From Sneathiella chungangensis (lineage in GTDB: Bacteria > Pseudomonadota > Alphaproteobacteria > Sneathiellales > Sneathiellaceae): a DNA stretch of 64,000 nucleotides. Made by a program: the position numbers and the translations under genes. Location: NCBI RefSeq assembly GCF_009882935.1, contig NZ_WTVA01000002.1, positions 124,001-188,000 of the forward strand. Reading direction: 5' to 3'. The stretch's first letter is position 1. Every line of letters begins with the position of its first letter. Under the pieces are notes generated by a model, which saw only the letters and a list, made by a program, of their open reading frames with translations, was not told the origin of the DNA and searched no databases. Positions 1 through 9,713 of the stretch are shown here, one piece after another.

Positions 1-608
1 TGATGCCCGGTAAGGACGGTTGGAGCCTGCTTCAGGATTTGAAGGATGATGCCGAACTGAGAGAAATTCCGGTGCTGATGGTCTCCATCGTCGATGACAA
101 GCACAAAGGCTTCTCGCTTGGCGTCGCCGATTACATGACCAAGCCGGTCGACCGGAAGCGATTGCTCACGCTGCTGGAACGTTACAAGCTGAACGGCAGC
201 GGCGGCAATGTGCTCATTGTTGAGGATGATGGCGCCACCCGCCAGCTGATGCGCCGGATATTCGTGAGCGAGGGCTGGCGCGTGCGCGAGGCGGTGAACG
301 GCCGGACCGGGCTGGAACTGGTCCGAAATGCCATCCCCGACCTCATCCTGCTTGATCTGATCATGCCGGAAATGGATGGCTTTGAATTTGTTGATGCCAT
401 CAAGTCTATTCCCGAGGCGCGGGGTGTGCCGGTTGTGGTGATCACCGGCGCGGATCTGTCGGATGAGGATCGACGTCGGCTCAATGGCGGGGTTAAGCAG
501 ATTATCCAGAAATCCGCGGATGGAACGCCGTCGTTCCTGGATGAAGTGCGCCGCTATGTTGGACGCCATCTCGCTACCCAATCCTCCCAGACCGGAGAAG
601 CAGAATGA
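1..608 (+). CDS. Multi-receiver response regulator, 5' end outside window
   Basis: This is the C-terminal part of a protein carrying at least two CheY-like receiver domains, a phosphorelay component in the cytoplasm. The window opens inside the first receiver, just after its phosphoacceptor region (MMPGKDGW); the conserved Lys of that domain is seen in MTKPVD. A second complete receiver follows from about residue 68 of the visible part, with the acidic pocket VEDD and the phosphoacceptor Asp in LLDLIMPEMDG. The real start lies upstream, so this could be the tail of a hybrid histidine kinase or a stand-alone multi-receiver protein. In the second receiver the usual K-P after the last strand is replaced by IIQKSADG, which is atypical. 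The stop overlaps the next start (ATGA), so the three signalling genes form one operon. Confidence 0.85.
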   Translation, partial: MPGKDGWSLLQDLKDDAELREIPVLMVSIVDDKHKGFSLGVADYMTKPVDRKRLLTLLERYKLNGSGGNVLIVEDDGATRQLMRRIFVSEGWRVREAVNGRTGLELVRNAIPDLILLDLIMPEMDGFEFVDAIKSIPEARGVPVVVITGADLSDEDRRRLNGGVKQIIQKSADGTPSFLDEVRRYVGRHLATQSSQTGEAE

Positions 609-982
609 CTAAAATCCTCTATGTCGAAGACAACGAGGACAATATCTACATGTTGTCGCGTCGCCTGAAGCGCAAAGGGTTCGAGGTGGTGACCGCCGGG
701 GATGGCGCGGCCGGGATCGAGGCGGCGAAACGCGAGAGGCCGGCGCTGATCCTGATGGATCTGAGCCTCCCGGTCATGGATGGATGGGAGGCGACCCGTC
801 AGCTTAAATCCAATGGCGAGACGAAAGCCATTCCGGTCATCGCGCTTTCGGCCCATGCGCTGGAAGGGGAGCGGGAGAAGGCGCTGGCGGCTGGCTGCGA
901 TGATTTTGATACCAAGCCGGTCGAGTTTGCCCGTCTGTTGGGCAAGATACAGCATTATCTGGAAGGGGGTGAGACATCGTGA
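605..982 (+). CDS. Single-domain response regulator (CheY/DivK-like)
   Basis: This 125-residue protein is one receiver domain with no output domain, so it probably acts as a phosphate shuttle or as an allosteric partner of another protein. The acidic pocket is VEDNEDN (residues 7-13), the phosphoacceptor is Asp52 in LMDLSLPVMDGW, the switch Ser/Thr lies in IALSAHA, and the conserved Lys is Lys104 in TKPV. The VEDNEDN start and the AHAL segment resemble receivers found beside hybrid histidine kinases in alphaproteobacteria. It overlaps both neighbours by 4 bases (ATGA before, GTGA after), so the three signalling genes are translationally coupled. Confidence 0.9.
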   Translation: MTKILYVEDNEDNIYMLSRRLKRKGFEVVTAGDGAAGIEAAKRERPALILMDLSLPVMDGWEATRQLKSNGETKAIPVIALSAHALEGEREKALAAGCDDFDTKPVEFARLLGKIQHYLEGGETS

Positions 983-2025
983 CCCTCGAAGACGCCCGAA
1001 TCCTGATTGTCGATGATAACGAGGATAACCGTTTTACCCTGTCGCGGCGGCTGAAGAAGATCGGCTATCGGCAGTTGGAAACCGCCGTCAACGGTCGAGA
1101 AGCGCTGGAAAAAATTACGTCGCAGCCCTACGACCTCGTTCTTCTGGACATCATGATGCCGGAGATGGATGGCTATGAGGTGTTGGAAACCGTCAAGAAG
1201 GATGTCAATCATCGCCATATCCCGATCATCATGATTTCGGCGGCAGACCAGCTTGACAGCGTCGTGAAATGTATCGAGCTCGGGGCCGAGGATTTTCTTC
1301 CCAAGCCCTTCAACGCGACGCTACTTCGTGCACGGGTTTCGGCCTCACTCGAGAAAAAGAGGATGCGCGATCAGGAAGACGCGTACCGCCTTCAGATAAT
1401 CGCCGAGCAGAAACGCACGGATGAACTTCTGCATGCAATTCTTCCGGCCACGGCGGTGCGCGAACTGAAAGAGACCGGCGTCGTTCGGCCGCGCAATTAT
1501 GAGGCGGTGGGCATCCTCTTTTGCGATATCGTTGGCTTCACCTCCTATTGCGACCGAAACCTTCCGGAAACCGTCGTTACTCATTTACAGGCATTGATCG
1601 AGGCGTTCGAAGCGATTGTCGAGGATCACCAGATGGAGAAAATCAAGACCATCGGCGATGCCTTCATGGCCACTAGCGGCCTTCTCCGTCCGGTCGAGGC
1701 ACCCTTGCTGACGGCGGTGCGCTGCGGACTTGAAATGTCCCGTATTGCCGGGACGATGGAGCCGAACTGGGAAGTGCGCATCGGCCTGCATTTCGGGCCT
1801 GTCGTTGCCGGCATTGTCGGCAAGCAGCAATTCCTGTTCGATGTCTGGGGTGATACGGTGAATATCGCCGCGCGCCTGGTCGAGCATGGCACGCCGGGGG
1901 CTGTCGCCATGACGGCCGCCGCCTGGCAGGAAATAAGGGATGAATGCGAGGCCCGCGCGCTCGGTATTGTCGATATCAAGGGCAAGGGGCAACTCGAGAT
2001 GGTCGAGGCCTTTGCCGTTCGCTGA
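979..2025 (+). CDS. Response regulator with class III adenylate/guanylate cyclase output
   Basis: The 348-residue protein has an N-terminal receiver (residues about 6-125; acidic pocket VDDNEDN, phosphoacceptor Asp in LLDIMMPEMDG, Lys in PKPF), a helical linker (about 125-165) and a class III nucleotide cyclase domain (about 175-348). The cyclase shows the first metal-binding Asp in FCDIVGFTSYCD, the second in KTIGDAFMA, and the VWGDTVNIAARL segment that carries the transition-state Asn/Arg. It should therefore make cAMP (or cGMP) under control of a phosphorelay. The start is GTG, overlapping the previous stop by 4 bases. The likely input is the adjoining receiver proteins and a kinase upstream of the window. 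Confidence 0.9.
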   Translation: MTLEDARILIVDDNEDNRFTLSRRLKKIGYRQLETAVNGREALEKITSQPYDLVLLDIMMPEMDGYEVLETVKKDVNHRHIPIIMISAADQLDSVVKCIELGAEDFLPKPFNATLLRARVSASLEKKRMRDQEDAYRLQIIAEQKRTDELLHAILPATAVRELKETGVVRPRNYEAVGILFCDIVGFTSYCDRNLPETVVTHLQALIEAFEAIVEDHQMEKIKTIGDAFMATSGLLRPVEAPLLTAVRCGLEMSRIAGTMEPNWEVRIGLHFGPVVAGIVGKQQFLFDVWGDTVNIAARLVEHGTPGAVAMTAAAWQEIRDECEARALGIVDIKGKGQLEMVEAFAVR

Positions 2026-2064
2026 CCGCGTTGACGCCCCTATAAAAATTTGAAGGAGAGAGTG

Positions 2065-2490
2065 ATGCACAGACGGTTGTTTTTAAAAGGGCTGGGGGTG
2101 ATCGGTGTGGCCTCTTCCGTGGTCCTGCCGAAGATCGCCTTTGCGGGCGACATGCTCGATCCGATGGGCTCGAAACTTGCGGGCTCGCTCTATTACACAA
2201 AGGACGCGCCGGGCCGCTGGAAAGGGAAAGAAGAGACGCATGTCCCGATGATCGAGCGCAGCGGCAACAGCATCGAAGTGACCACCGGACATGAAATGGA
2301 CGGCTATGTCCATTATATCATCAAGCATATCCTGCTTAATGAGAATCTCGAATTCGTCGAAGAAACCCTGTTTAATCCGGAAATCGACGCCCCGATCTCG
2401 GAGCATGACATTACCGGCTTGAATAACCGCCTCTATATGGTCTCCCTCTGCAACAAGCATGACGCCTGGCTAAATATGCTGACGCTTTAG
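2065..2490 (+). CDS. Tat-exported superoxide reductase-like (desulfoferrodoxin iron-centre) protein
   Basis: The 141-residue protein begins with a twin-arginine signal (HRRLFLKG, then a hydrophobic stretch ending in AFAG), so it should be folded in the cytoplasm and exported to the periplasm. The mature part matches the iron-binding domain of desulfoferrodoxin/neelaredoxin: the His ligands appear in THVP, GHEM and VHYI, and the Cys and last His in CNKHDAW. All five ligands of a superoxide reductase Fe(His)4Cys centre are thus present. No N-terminal rubredoxin-like FeCys4 domain is seen. The start at the ATG with AAGGAGAG just upstream is preferred over an upstream TTG in the same frame. It follows the cyclase gene by about 40 bases. 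A function in periplasmic superoxide or sulfur chemistry is an inference. Confidence 0.75.
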   Translation: MHRRLFLKGLGVIGVASSVVLPKIAFAGDMLDPMGSKLAGSLYYTKDAPGRWKGKEETHVPMIERSGNSIEVTTGHEMDGYVHYIIKHILLNENLEFVEETLFNPEIDAPISEHDITGLNNRLYMVSLCNKHDAWLNMLTL

Positions 2491-2513
2491 GGACTGTCGT
2501 TTGATCGCATGGG

Positions 2514-2534
2514 GGCGCCGAAAATGACGGCGCC
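2514..2534. terminator. Hairpin between convergent genes
   Basis: GGCGCCG and CGGCGCC form a perfect 7-bp GC-rich stem around a 7-base A-rich loop, placed between two convergent genes. No T-run follows on either strand, so it is at best a weak or Rho-assisted bidirectional terminator. Confidence 0.4.
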
Positions 2535-2619
2535 AACGATGATCAACTTCGAGACGGCACGAACATTTAGGCGGTCACTTCGACGTAAAAAATGCGAGAG
2601 CCGTTTTCAGTCAGGCTTA

Positions 2620-5310
2620 CTAACGACGGCGAAAGCTCAGACGCAATTGTTTTTCGGTTTCTATGATTGTGAACAGAGCGATACCCACACAAATGATGAG
2701 CATGCCGTCAAACAAAGGCACAGCTTCGGTCGCAAACAGATTTTGCAACGGCGAGACGTAGGTAATGGCGAACTGGGCGACGGTGACGATAATAACCGTT
2801 GTCCATACAACTTTCGTGCCCCGCACCGCCTTCCAGGTGAGGGAGGTGCCATAAATGTTTCGAATGAAAAAGAGATGGAATATTTCCATTACCACCAGGG
2901 TGTTAACGGACATGGTGCGGGCAAGTTCTATCGAGTAGCCGCGATCTATCGCGTAGATGTAGATTCCAAACACCCCACATATAAACAAGACCGAAACCAG
3001 CACGATATGCCAGGCCAGCTCCCCGGTCAGAAGTGGCTGATCTCTCGGGCGTGGGCGCCGACGCATTGTATCGATTTCCGTGGGTTCAAAGGCCAGGGCA
3101 ATACCGAGTGTGACGGCCGTAATCAGGTTGATCCAGAGAATCTGGATTGGGGTAATTGGCAGGGTCATGCCGAAAAGCAGCGCGGCAATGATCGTCATAG
3201 CCTCGCCGCTGCTCGTCGGCAGTAGCCAGCTGATGACCTTCTTGATGTTGTCGTAGACAGTGCGCCCCTCGCGCACAGCGGTGACGATGGTCGCGAAGTT
3301 GTCGTCGGCGAGAACCAGTTCGGCGGCTTCCTTGGCGGCTTCGCTGCCTTTCATGCCCATGGCAATGCCCGCATCGGCGCGCTTGAGGGCAGGCGCGTCG
3401 TTCACGCCATCCCCGGTCATGGCGACCGTCATACCATGCGATTGGAGCGCCATCACAAGCCTGAGCTTGTGTTGGGGACTCGTTCGGGCGAACAGGTTGG
3501 TGTTGAGAACCGCCGCGGCTAATTCCGCGTCATTCATATTGTCAAGATCAGCCCCGTTGAGCACTGTTTCCGGATTTTGCAATCCGACCTGTCTGGCTAT
3601 GGCGGCGGCTGTACCACGATGGTCGCCAGTTATCATCTTCACGCTTATCCCCGCGCCATGGCACTCCGCCACCGCCTGAATGGCTTCCGGACGCGGCGGG
3701 TCGATCAGCCCGACCAAGCCGATGAGTGTTAATGTACCGTCGACATCGCTATGTTCAAGGACGGTATGTTCCGGTGCGACCGGGCGGACGGCAATAGCCA
3801 GAACACGCTGACCGTGGGCGGCGAATTTCTCGACCTGTTCATGCCAGTATTGCTTGTCGAGCGGTTGGGTGCCGCCCGAAACGGCGCGTTGCCCATTGCA
3901 CATGGAGATGATCTGTTCCGGCGCCCCCTTCACGGAAATGGATGCATGCGCGTAATGGTCATGATTTAGCGTCGCCATGAAACGATGCTTGGCGTCAAAG
4001 GGAATGATATCGGTGCGTGTCCACTCGGCCATCTCTTGACGAATATCCATGCCAATTTTGCCGGACAACGCGAGCAATGCGCCTTCCATCGGATCACCTT
4101 CTATGGTCCAAACGCCATCACTCTCTTGCAGGGTCGCATCGTTGCACAACACGGCTGAGCGACCAACCTCTTCAAGGATTGCGTGATCGGATGGGGATAC
4201 TGTCACACCGTCGAGCTTTATGGTTCCATTTGGGTCGTACCCGATGCCGTCAACGGAAAAAACATGGGCCCGGGTCGCAAGAGAGGTGACCATCATCTCG
4301 TTGCGGGTCAGGGTGCCGGTCTTGTCCGTGCAGATGACCGATACTGAACCCAGCGTTTCAATTGCGGGCAACCGCCGAACGATCGCATTGCGCCTGGCCA
4401 TCGCCTGCACGCCGACCGCGAGCGTGATTGTCAGGACGGCAGGTAATCCTTCGGGAATGGCTGCGACTGAAAGCCCAACCACCGCCATAAACATTTCCGC
4501 GAAATCATAATGCTCAACGAAATACCCAAAGATCAGCAACAGGGCGGCTACGAGCAGTATCAAAACGGTTAGCCATCGCGCGAATACGTTCATCTGCGTC
4601 AGTAAAGGCGTCGTCAGGACGTCAACATCGGAAAGCATACCGCTAATGCGTCCAACCTCCGTATCGGCTCCCGTTCCGATGACGACGCCTTTACCCATGC
4701 CGCCGGTCACTAATGTACCGCTGAAAGCCATGCACGTCCGATCGCCAATCGCCGCATTGGGCGCGACCGGAGCGGTATGCTTTTCGCTTGCAACGGATTC
4801 GCCGGTGAGTATCGCTTCCTGCGCCTGAAGGCCGTGGACCTGAATAAGGCGCAAATCGGCGGGCACTTTATCCCCCGCCTCCAACAGCACGATATCTCCC
4901 GGGACTAGTTCAATTCCCTCTATGCTTCGACGTTGCCCGTCACGCAAAACGGAGGCACGGGGAGCCAACATATGGCGGATGGCTTCCATCGCCTTCTCCG
5001 CCTTCCCCTCCTGGACAAATCCGATTACGGCATTTGCCACGACGACGGCGAGAATGAAAAATGTATCGACGAAGTGATCCAGAATTGCGGTGATGACGGC
5101 CGACCCCAGGAGCACATAGATCAGGATATTGTGAAAATGCAGAAGAAACCGGACGACGATGCTGCGCCGTGCCGGATCCGGCAGGCGGTTCGGGCCATGG
5201 GTTTCCAGTCGGGCTGCCGCCTCGCTCTCGGTGAGACCGTCACTCGTTGTGCTCAAAGACTCAAGGACGGAATCCGCAGGATATTGATGCGCATTGCTCG
5301 CCGTTTCCAT
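2620..5310 (-). CDS. P-type cation-transporting ATPase (P2/Ca2+-like)
   Basis: This 896-residue inner-membrane pump has the full P2-type architecture: an N-terminal cation-ATPase domain, the actuator motif TGES (about residues 169-172), membrane helix 4 with PEGLP (about 286), the phosphorylation motif DKTGTLT (Asp about 329), KGAPE in the nucleotide domain, [10 protein letters not shown] in the P domain and a C-terminal six-helix transport domain. PEGLP and the C-terminal domain place it with Ca2+/Na+-type pumps (P2A/P2D); the exact ion is not readable from sequence. The start chosen is the ATG preceded by AGGAGA at ideal spacing; an upstream in-frame start would add 21 residues. It is divergent from the universal stress protein gene, a common pairing under anoxic or stress control. 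Confidence 0.88.
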   Translation of the reverse strand: METASNAHQYPADSVLESLSTTSDGLTESEAAARLETHGPNRLPDPARRSIVVRFLLHFHNILIYVLLGSAVITAILDHFVDTFFILAVVVANAVIGFVQEGKAEKAMEAIRHMLAPRASVLRDGQRRSIEGIELVPGDIVLLEAGDKVPADLRLIQVHGLQAQEAILTGESVASEKHTAPVAPNAAIGDRTCMAFSGTLVTGGMGKGVVIGTGADTEVGRISGMLSDVDVLTTPLLTQMNVFARWLTVLILLVAALLLIFGYFVEHYDFAEMFMAVVGLSVAAIPEGLPAVLTITLAVGVQAMARRNAIVRRLPAIETLGSVSVICTDKTGTLTRNEMMVTSLATRAHVFSVDGIGYDPNGTIKLDGVTVSPSDHAILEEVGRSAVLCNDATLQESDGVWTIEGDPMEGALLALSGKIGMDIRQEMAEWTRTDIIPFDAKHRFMATLNHDHYAHASISVKGAPEQIISMCNGQRAVSGGTQPLDKQYWHEQVEKFAAHGQRVLAIAVRPVAPEHTVLEHSDVDGTLTLIGLVGLIDPPRPEAIQAVAECHGAGISVKMITGDHRGTAAAIARQVGLQNPETVLNGADLDNMNDAELAAAVLNTNLFARTSPQHKLRLVMALQSHGMTVAMTGDGVNDAPALKRADAGIAMGMKGSEAAKEAAELVLADDNFATIVTAVREGRTVYDNIKKVISWLLPTSSGEAMTIIAALLFGMTLPITPIQILWINLITAVTLGIALAFEPTEIDTMRRRPRPRDQPLLTGELAWHIVLVSVLFICGVFGIYIYAIDRGYSIELARTMSVNTLVVMEIFHLFFIRNIYGTSLTWKAVRGTKVVWTTVIIVTVAQFAITYVSPLQNLFATEAVPLFDGMLIICVGIALFTIIETEKQLRLSFRRR

Positions 5311-5626
5311 TGTTGTCTCCTGATTCATGTTCGCCTGGTTGAAGACCTTCCTTGCCAATCGCGGAAATGACACGAATAACGGAAAAACGTCGTTCTCCGA
5401 AATTATGATTTGATGGTTTAAACGAAGGTTTTGCTTATATATTTATCAATTGTAGGCAGTCTGATTACGTTATTGCAAGCATTACGCAAATGCCGGATTT
5501 ATGGACCGGAACCATCGGCCATTTTGATCGCCATTGGACGTCTTACATGTTACTTTGGCGCAATAAAATGCTTATCGGCTGTAATCAGTATGTGAGCGGA
5601 GGCGAGCCTCCAGTTTGTGGGACGGA
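5311..5626. promoter_or_regulatory. Divergent promoter region, ATPase / universal stress protein
   Basis: About 315 bases separate two divergent starts and must hold both promoters. The middle is AT-rich around 5400-5460. A TTGAT half-site followed four bases later by ATTGG near 5525 only loosely resembles an FNR/FixK box (TTGAT-N4-ATCAA), so I do not call a specific regulator. Confidence 0.35.
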
Positions 5627-6490
5627 ATGAAGCGAATAGTTGTTGCAACTGATTTTTCCGAACGATCCGATCGGGCGATCCGTCGGGCGACATTGCTGGC
5701 GCGAACCTTTGATGCGAAAGTTATCCTTATCCATGTCGTTGATGACGACCAACCTCAACATCTCATCAGAAGCACTGAGCACGCGACGAAAAGTCTTTTG
5801 GAGGAGCAGGTCGCGTCACTTCGCGAAATTGATGGGTTGGATTGCGAATTCAGAGTAGCTTTTGGCGATCCATTTGAAAAAATCACGCAATTGGCGCGAG
5901 AGGAAGAAGCAGATTTGTTGGTGGTCGGACCACATCGCCGGCAAATTCTGAAGGATGTCTTTGTGGGGACAACCGCCGAGCGGACAATTCGGACAAGCGA
6001 TCGACCAGTGCTGATGACGAACGCCGTTCCCGCGGGTGCCTATCGCCGAATACTGATTGCGACGGATCTTTCCGATTGTTCGGGCTCCGCCCTTCGGTCC
6101 GCTGTGGAACTCGATCTGGTAAGCAAATCAGAGGTATCCGTCCTGTATGTATTTGATGCGCCGGCAACCGGGCTGATGAACAGGGCATCCTTGAGCGAGG
6201 ACCAGATCCAGGACTATATGCATAACGAGGAGCAGCGGGCATCCTTGGACTTGTTGGCATTTCTGGTGGAACATGATCTGAGATCGGCGCCCTGTATTCT
6301 CAAACCCGCCATGTCGTCGGTTGAAGATGTCATTCTTTCCGCCGCACGTGATATTTCCGCGGAGGCCATCGTCATCGGCTCGCATGGCGAGACAGGGTTT
6401 GCCAAGACGCTTCTGGGCAGCGTGGCGGAAAAGCTGTTACGCATTGCCGATCGCGATATCCTGGTCGTGCCGCCCCAACGCCGGGAATAG
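5627..6490 (+). CDS. Tandem-domain universal stress protein
   Basis: The 287-residue cytoplasmic protein has two UspA folds, each starting with the typical first strand and Asp (IVVATDFSERSD and ILIATDLSDCSG). The second domain has the complete nucleotide-binding motif G-2x-G-9x-G-S (GSHG ... GS) and probably binds ATP; the first domain has GPHR ... GT, with Arg in place of the second Gly, so its nucleotide site may be impaired. One competent and one degenerate domain is common in tandem Usps. The ATG at 5627 is preferred to an in-frame TTG twelve bases earlier. It is transcribed divergently from the P-type ATPase, suggesting shared stress control. Confidence 0.88.
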   Translation: MKRIVVATDFSERSDRAIRRATLLARTFDAKVILIHVVDDDQPQHLIRSTEHATKSLLEEQVASLREIDGLDCEFRVAFGDPFEKITQLAREEEADLLVVGPHRRQILKDVFVGTTAERTIRTSDRPVLMTNAVPAGAYRRILIATDLSDCSGSALRSAVELDLVSKSEVSVLYVFDAPATGLMNRASLSEDQIQDYMHNEEQRASLDLLAFLVEHDLRSAPCILKPAMSSVEDVILSAARDISAEAIVIGSHGETGFAKTLLGSVAEKLLRIADRDILVVPPQRRE

Positions 6491-6583
6491 AGGCTTATTC
6501 TCGGATAGTTTATCCATTTTCATATGTTTTTTATGACCTGAAGGATAGTCGTAGGCAGAAGTTCCCGCCGACAAGCTGATTTT

Positions 6584-7348
6584 TCACTCCGAAATTAGGT
6601 TCTCTAATGCAAATTTATACAAAATTTGGTCATATCGGCATTTTCTTTCCAATGATTCTTCAACGTCATTGGGAACAGTAAAGCTGCCTTTTGAAACCAG
6701 GGATTTATTCTCCCATGTCATTTCTTTGGCATAGGGTAAATCTAATTCGGCTGATAATTTGTTTAGGTCTTCCTCAAAGCGATCGTTTAGCCCGATGAAG
6801 TCGAGTTTTGACAAATTGCACTTTGCAACCCCAACCGCTTCATCCCATTCAGCGGAACTGTCGAACTTCTGATTATATTTTCCGGAAAAGGTACGAACCA
6901 ACACGTTATCAGATTGCCAGTTCAAACTAGCCAGATCCAGTTCCAGAAAATCCTGAATGTTAATGCCTTCTATGTCTTTGTCGTCCACCCATTTGCTTCC
7001 CTGCGGGCTGGACATGAACCGATATAAACTCAATAGACGGTCTCTCGGCTCACGTAAAAAGGTAAACAAATAATCTGTTGGCGCGGGCATCAACTCCTGA
7101 TAGGTCGACCATTGAAAATGTCCTGTAATCAGTCGCGACCGTCTGGCCCGTCGCAGTTTCATGCCTCGCTGCTCTCGATGCCAGTAGTCATGAATAATCG
7201 TCAAACGATGACGCCGAAGCAGTTTGTCGATGGGAGATCTGTTGGGCAGGCCGTTTCCCAAAGACCTGTAGACGGACGTTCCCGCACATTTAGGGATATG
7301 AAAAAAGACAATTCTCTTTTTAGTGTGAGATGACATTTTGGGACACAT
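6584..7348 (-). CDS. Sulfotransferase family protein
   Basis: The 254-residue protein looks like a cytoplasmic PAPS-dependent sulfotransferase of the bacterial carbohydrate type. The 5'-phosphosulfate-binding loop is FFHIPKCAGTS near the N-terminus (P-loop-like IPKxxGTS) and the 3'-phosphate-binding motif is FLREPRDRLLSLYRF in the middle. The C-terminal part has the aromatic and basic run expected of the family. No acceptor can be named. The gene lies in an AT-rich block and is followed by nothing co-directional for about 270 bases; the large membrane protein gene upstream on the same strand may belong to the same surface-polysaccharide function. An alternative start four codons in has no ribosome-binding site. 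Confidence 0.75.
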   Translation of the reverse strand: MCPKMSSHTKKRIVFFHIPKCAGTSVYRSLGNGLPNRSPIDKLLRRHRLTIIHDYWHREQRGMKLRRARRSRLITGHFQWSTYQELMPAPTDYLFTFLREPRDRLLSLYRFMSSPQGSKWVDDKDIEGINIQDFLELDLASLNWQSDNVLVRTFSGKYNQKFDSSAEWDEAVGVAKCNLSKLDFIGLNDRFEEDLNKLSAELDLPYAKEMTWENKSLVSKGSFTVPNDVEESLERKCRYDQILYKFALENLISE

Positions 7349-7433
7349 TTCTCTATATACTTTTTGGATTATTTCTATTCCGAAAATTGTATGTTAGGTC
7401 GATATTAGACAGGAGATTTGTCTATATTGACCT

Positions 7434-9500
7434 CTACCTATTTACTTTTTGAGCTATAATCCAGTATTTGGTTTCATTCTTGATTTCGTAGCCTGCATCC
7501 AGAATTAGGTTGGTTTGAAATTTTTCAACGATGTCAGGAATTCCTGCAATGTTACGAGAGGTAACTTTATCAATAACAAATATAGGTGCGCCAAGTCGAA
7601 CTATTTCATCTATAAGTGTATCTCTGTTTTTTGCATTATGGGCAAAGAAAAACGGGCTTTTCTGACTAAGCGCAGTATCCAAACCGGTAAGTCGGGACAT
7701 CGTTAAAGCCAAGCTGCTGATCCATTTCAGATCTAAGTAATTATCGTTCAGCGATTTGAGCTCGGTGGCTTTTTCTAACGAATATTCGCACAATTCAGGC
7801 GACGCCAGGATTCCATCGAGGCATGGCGTTAGTTTGTCATGTATTCTGTCCGATATGGCTGTAGAGAATTCTTCAGAAACCAGCCTTTTAACAGGGTTTC
7901 CAAAGATAAATGGTGCGATTATCACGGTCAGGTAAAATGACCATAATATTTTGTTGTTTTTGGGCTCTTTTGCCAGGTTAGGCAAAACAAGAAGGAAATA
8001 TAGTAAGGTCGGGAGCCATAATTTCGGAATGTAAAATCGGTTAAGTTGATAGGTTCCTATTGCAACAATTAGTCCTACGATGACAACACTTTGAAACTCA
8101 ATTGGCGAAAATTTCTTTCCGTCATTTATCGAGAGTAAATAGCGGGAAAACAAAACCATGGTATGAGCCATGATAAGAATAAAAGGAATAAAGAAATAGA
8201 ATGGAAGCGCCGCAAACCCATTTGATCCACTTTGCATTTTTAAAAGAGCAATATCGAAAAGTTCAGTAGCTACTGACAGCAATGAACCATCAAAAATCAG
8301 TAATATCAGTATAGACGCAGATAATATCCCGCCGAGTAGAATAGCAGCACCGGTCAACACAAGGGTTATAAGCCCTTCCTTTGCCCCTGCGATAAAATAT
8401 GCAAAGCCCATTGCAGCGATGCAATAGAGTGCTGTTTCAAAGTTATAAAATATTGCCAGCGGAGATATGACGCCAAATATAAACGCTCCGAAACTTACTC
8501 TGATTTTGGCGAGGTAGTAGGAGATGATTATGAAAGCGGGAATTGAAATGAAACGAATTGGCAATTGATTTGGGGTTAGAAAATTGTTGCTAATGCCAGA
8601 CATTTGGCCTGAGAAAAGAACGAGAACAAGCAGGCCTATTACCAAAATCACTGTTTTATCTTTTAGGCCTACTCGGCAGGTGGCTATAAATAGAACCAAG
8701 GCAAAGAACAGAATATTTATTGTGGACAAAAACCATTGAGTATCTCGAAGTGTTTCAAGATCGAATAAATTCTGCGTTTCTAAAATTATACCATTCAGAA
8801 TAACCCCATACCCGGCAAATGCATTGAATGCCTCCCCATCAAAAGTGAGATTAAGTAATCCTTGTCCCAATACTGCCGTCCAATGGGTATCCATTGTCCA
8901 AAGGCGATTGTCTGGAATGGAAGGACCAAACCACATTGGCAAAATGAAAAAAATCAGGCATCCACTCAGAAATGCAAGTGCTAGGTATTTGATGGAGAAT
9001 TTATGGTTGAAGGCTTCTTTCACCAGGTATGCGACCGCAAAAGCGAGCACGAAATTGAAGCCCTTTTGTTTGTAAGTGAGAAAGATGACCAGCCAAAAGG
9101 CGAGTGTTATTGCCGGGACAAGCCACGGAGAAATCGCTTTGGATAAATACCACTCTGAAAAACTATGTGTTGAGAATGTTCGGGGTGAAAATAACCCAAA
9201 CAATAGGAAAAAAACGAAAATAACGACACAAAAAACGTAGTAGAAAATCCGTTGAATACGCGTGTCTTGCATATTGAAGTAAGAAACATGTTCCTGAACA
9301 AATGTTTCATTCTGGCTCATATTTTGAACGATTAAGTCCGAAACGCCTAAACTCAATAATGCAAGAGCCACTAGCGTTAGCGTCAATTTCAGATCCATCA
9401 TTTGAGTGAATCTGTCAATCAGCCACATAGTGTTATTTTGATAGTAAAAATATGCCCTATTGACAGACTTCATCAATGTGTTGGGAGAAAATTTGACCAT
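7434..9500 (-). CDS. Large polytopic membrane protein, function unknown
   Basis: The 688-residue protein has a short N-terminal cytoplasmic stretch, roughly 14 to 16 hydrophobic segments running to about residue 540, and a soluble C-terminal tail of about 140 residues. The length, the many-helix body and the C-terminal extramembrane domain resemble GT-C glycosyltransferases or O-antigen-type membrane proteins, but I see no diagnostic acidic motif and do not assign a reaction. Its codons are markedly AT-rich compared with the flanking genes, as in the neighbouring sulfotransferase gene, so both may have arrived together. A role in surface glycan synthesis is only an inference from this neighbour. 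Confidence 0.7.
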   Translation of the reverse strand: MVKFSPNTLMKSVNRAYFYYQNNTMWLIDRFTQMMDLKLTLTLVALALLSLGVSDLIVQNMSQNETFVQEHVSYFNMQDTRIQRIFYYVFCVVIFVFFLLFGLFSPRTFSTHSFSEWYLSKAISPWLVPAITLAFWLVIFLTYKQKGFNFVLAFAVAYLVKEAFNHKFSIKYLALAFLSGCLIFFILPMWFGPSIPDNRLWTMDTHWTAVLGQGLLNLTFDGEAFNAFAGYGVILNGIILETQNLFDLETLRDTQWFLSTINILFFALVLFIATCRVGLKDKTVILVIGLLVLVLFSGQMSGISNNFLTPNQLPIRFISIPAFIIISYYLAKIRVSFGAFIFGVISPLAIFYNFETALYCIAAMGFAYFIAGAKEGLITLVLTGAAILLGGILSASILILLIFDGSLLSVATELFDIALLKMQSGSNGFAALPFYFFIPFILIMAHTMVLFSRYLLSINDGKKFSPIEFQSVVIVGLIVAIGTYQLNRFYIPKLWLPTLLYFLLVLPNLAKEPKNNKILWSFYLTVIIAPFIFGNPVKRLVSEEFSTAISDRIHDKLTPCLDGILASPELCEYSLEKATELKSLNDNYLDLKWISSLALTMSRLTGLDTALSQKSPFFFAHNAKNRDTLIDEIVRLGAPIFVIDKVTSRNIAGIPDIVEKFQTNLILDAGYEIKNETKYWIIAQKVNR

Positions 9501-9713
9501 TAATGTCTAACTATTAGCTCTAGAGAGTGAAACGGCTTTTGACAAATGTATTTCCTTTTTAAAATCAGTATAAACTCTGTTCTCGTCAAAACCAGCCCCA
9601 AAAATTTTGGCATTTAAAAGTGGCCGTCTTTGTAAATTTGTTGGCTTGAGCTTCCCCGAAAAAGCGGTCTTTTTTGGTATCCCGATTGTCCGTTACGCGT
9701 GCTGATTGGAGGT

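Noticed and set aside
2509-3225. Plus-strand open frame of 238 codons
   Set aside because: It overlaps the C-terminal part of the P-type ATPase gene on the other strand and has no protein-like pattern.
5520-5540. FNR/FixK box in the ATPase/Usp promoter
   Set aside because: Only the left half TTGAT fits; the right half ATTGG does not match ATCAA.
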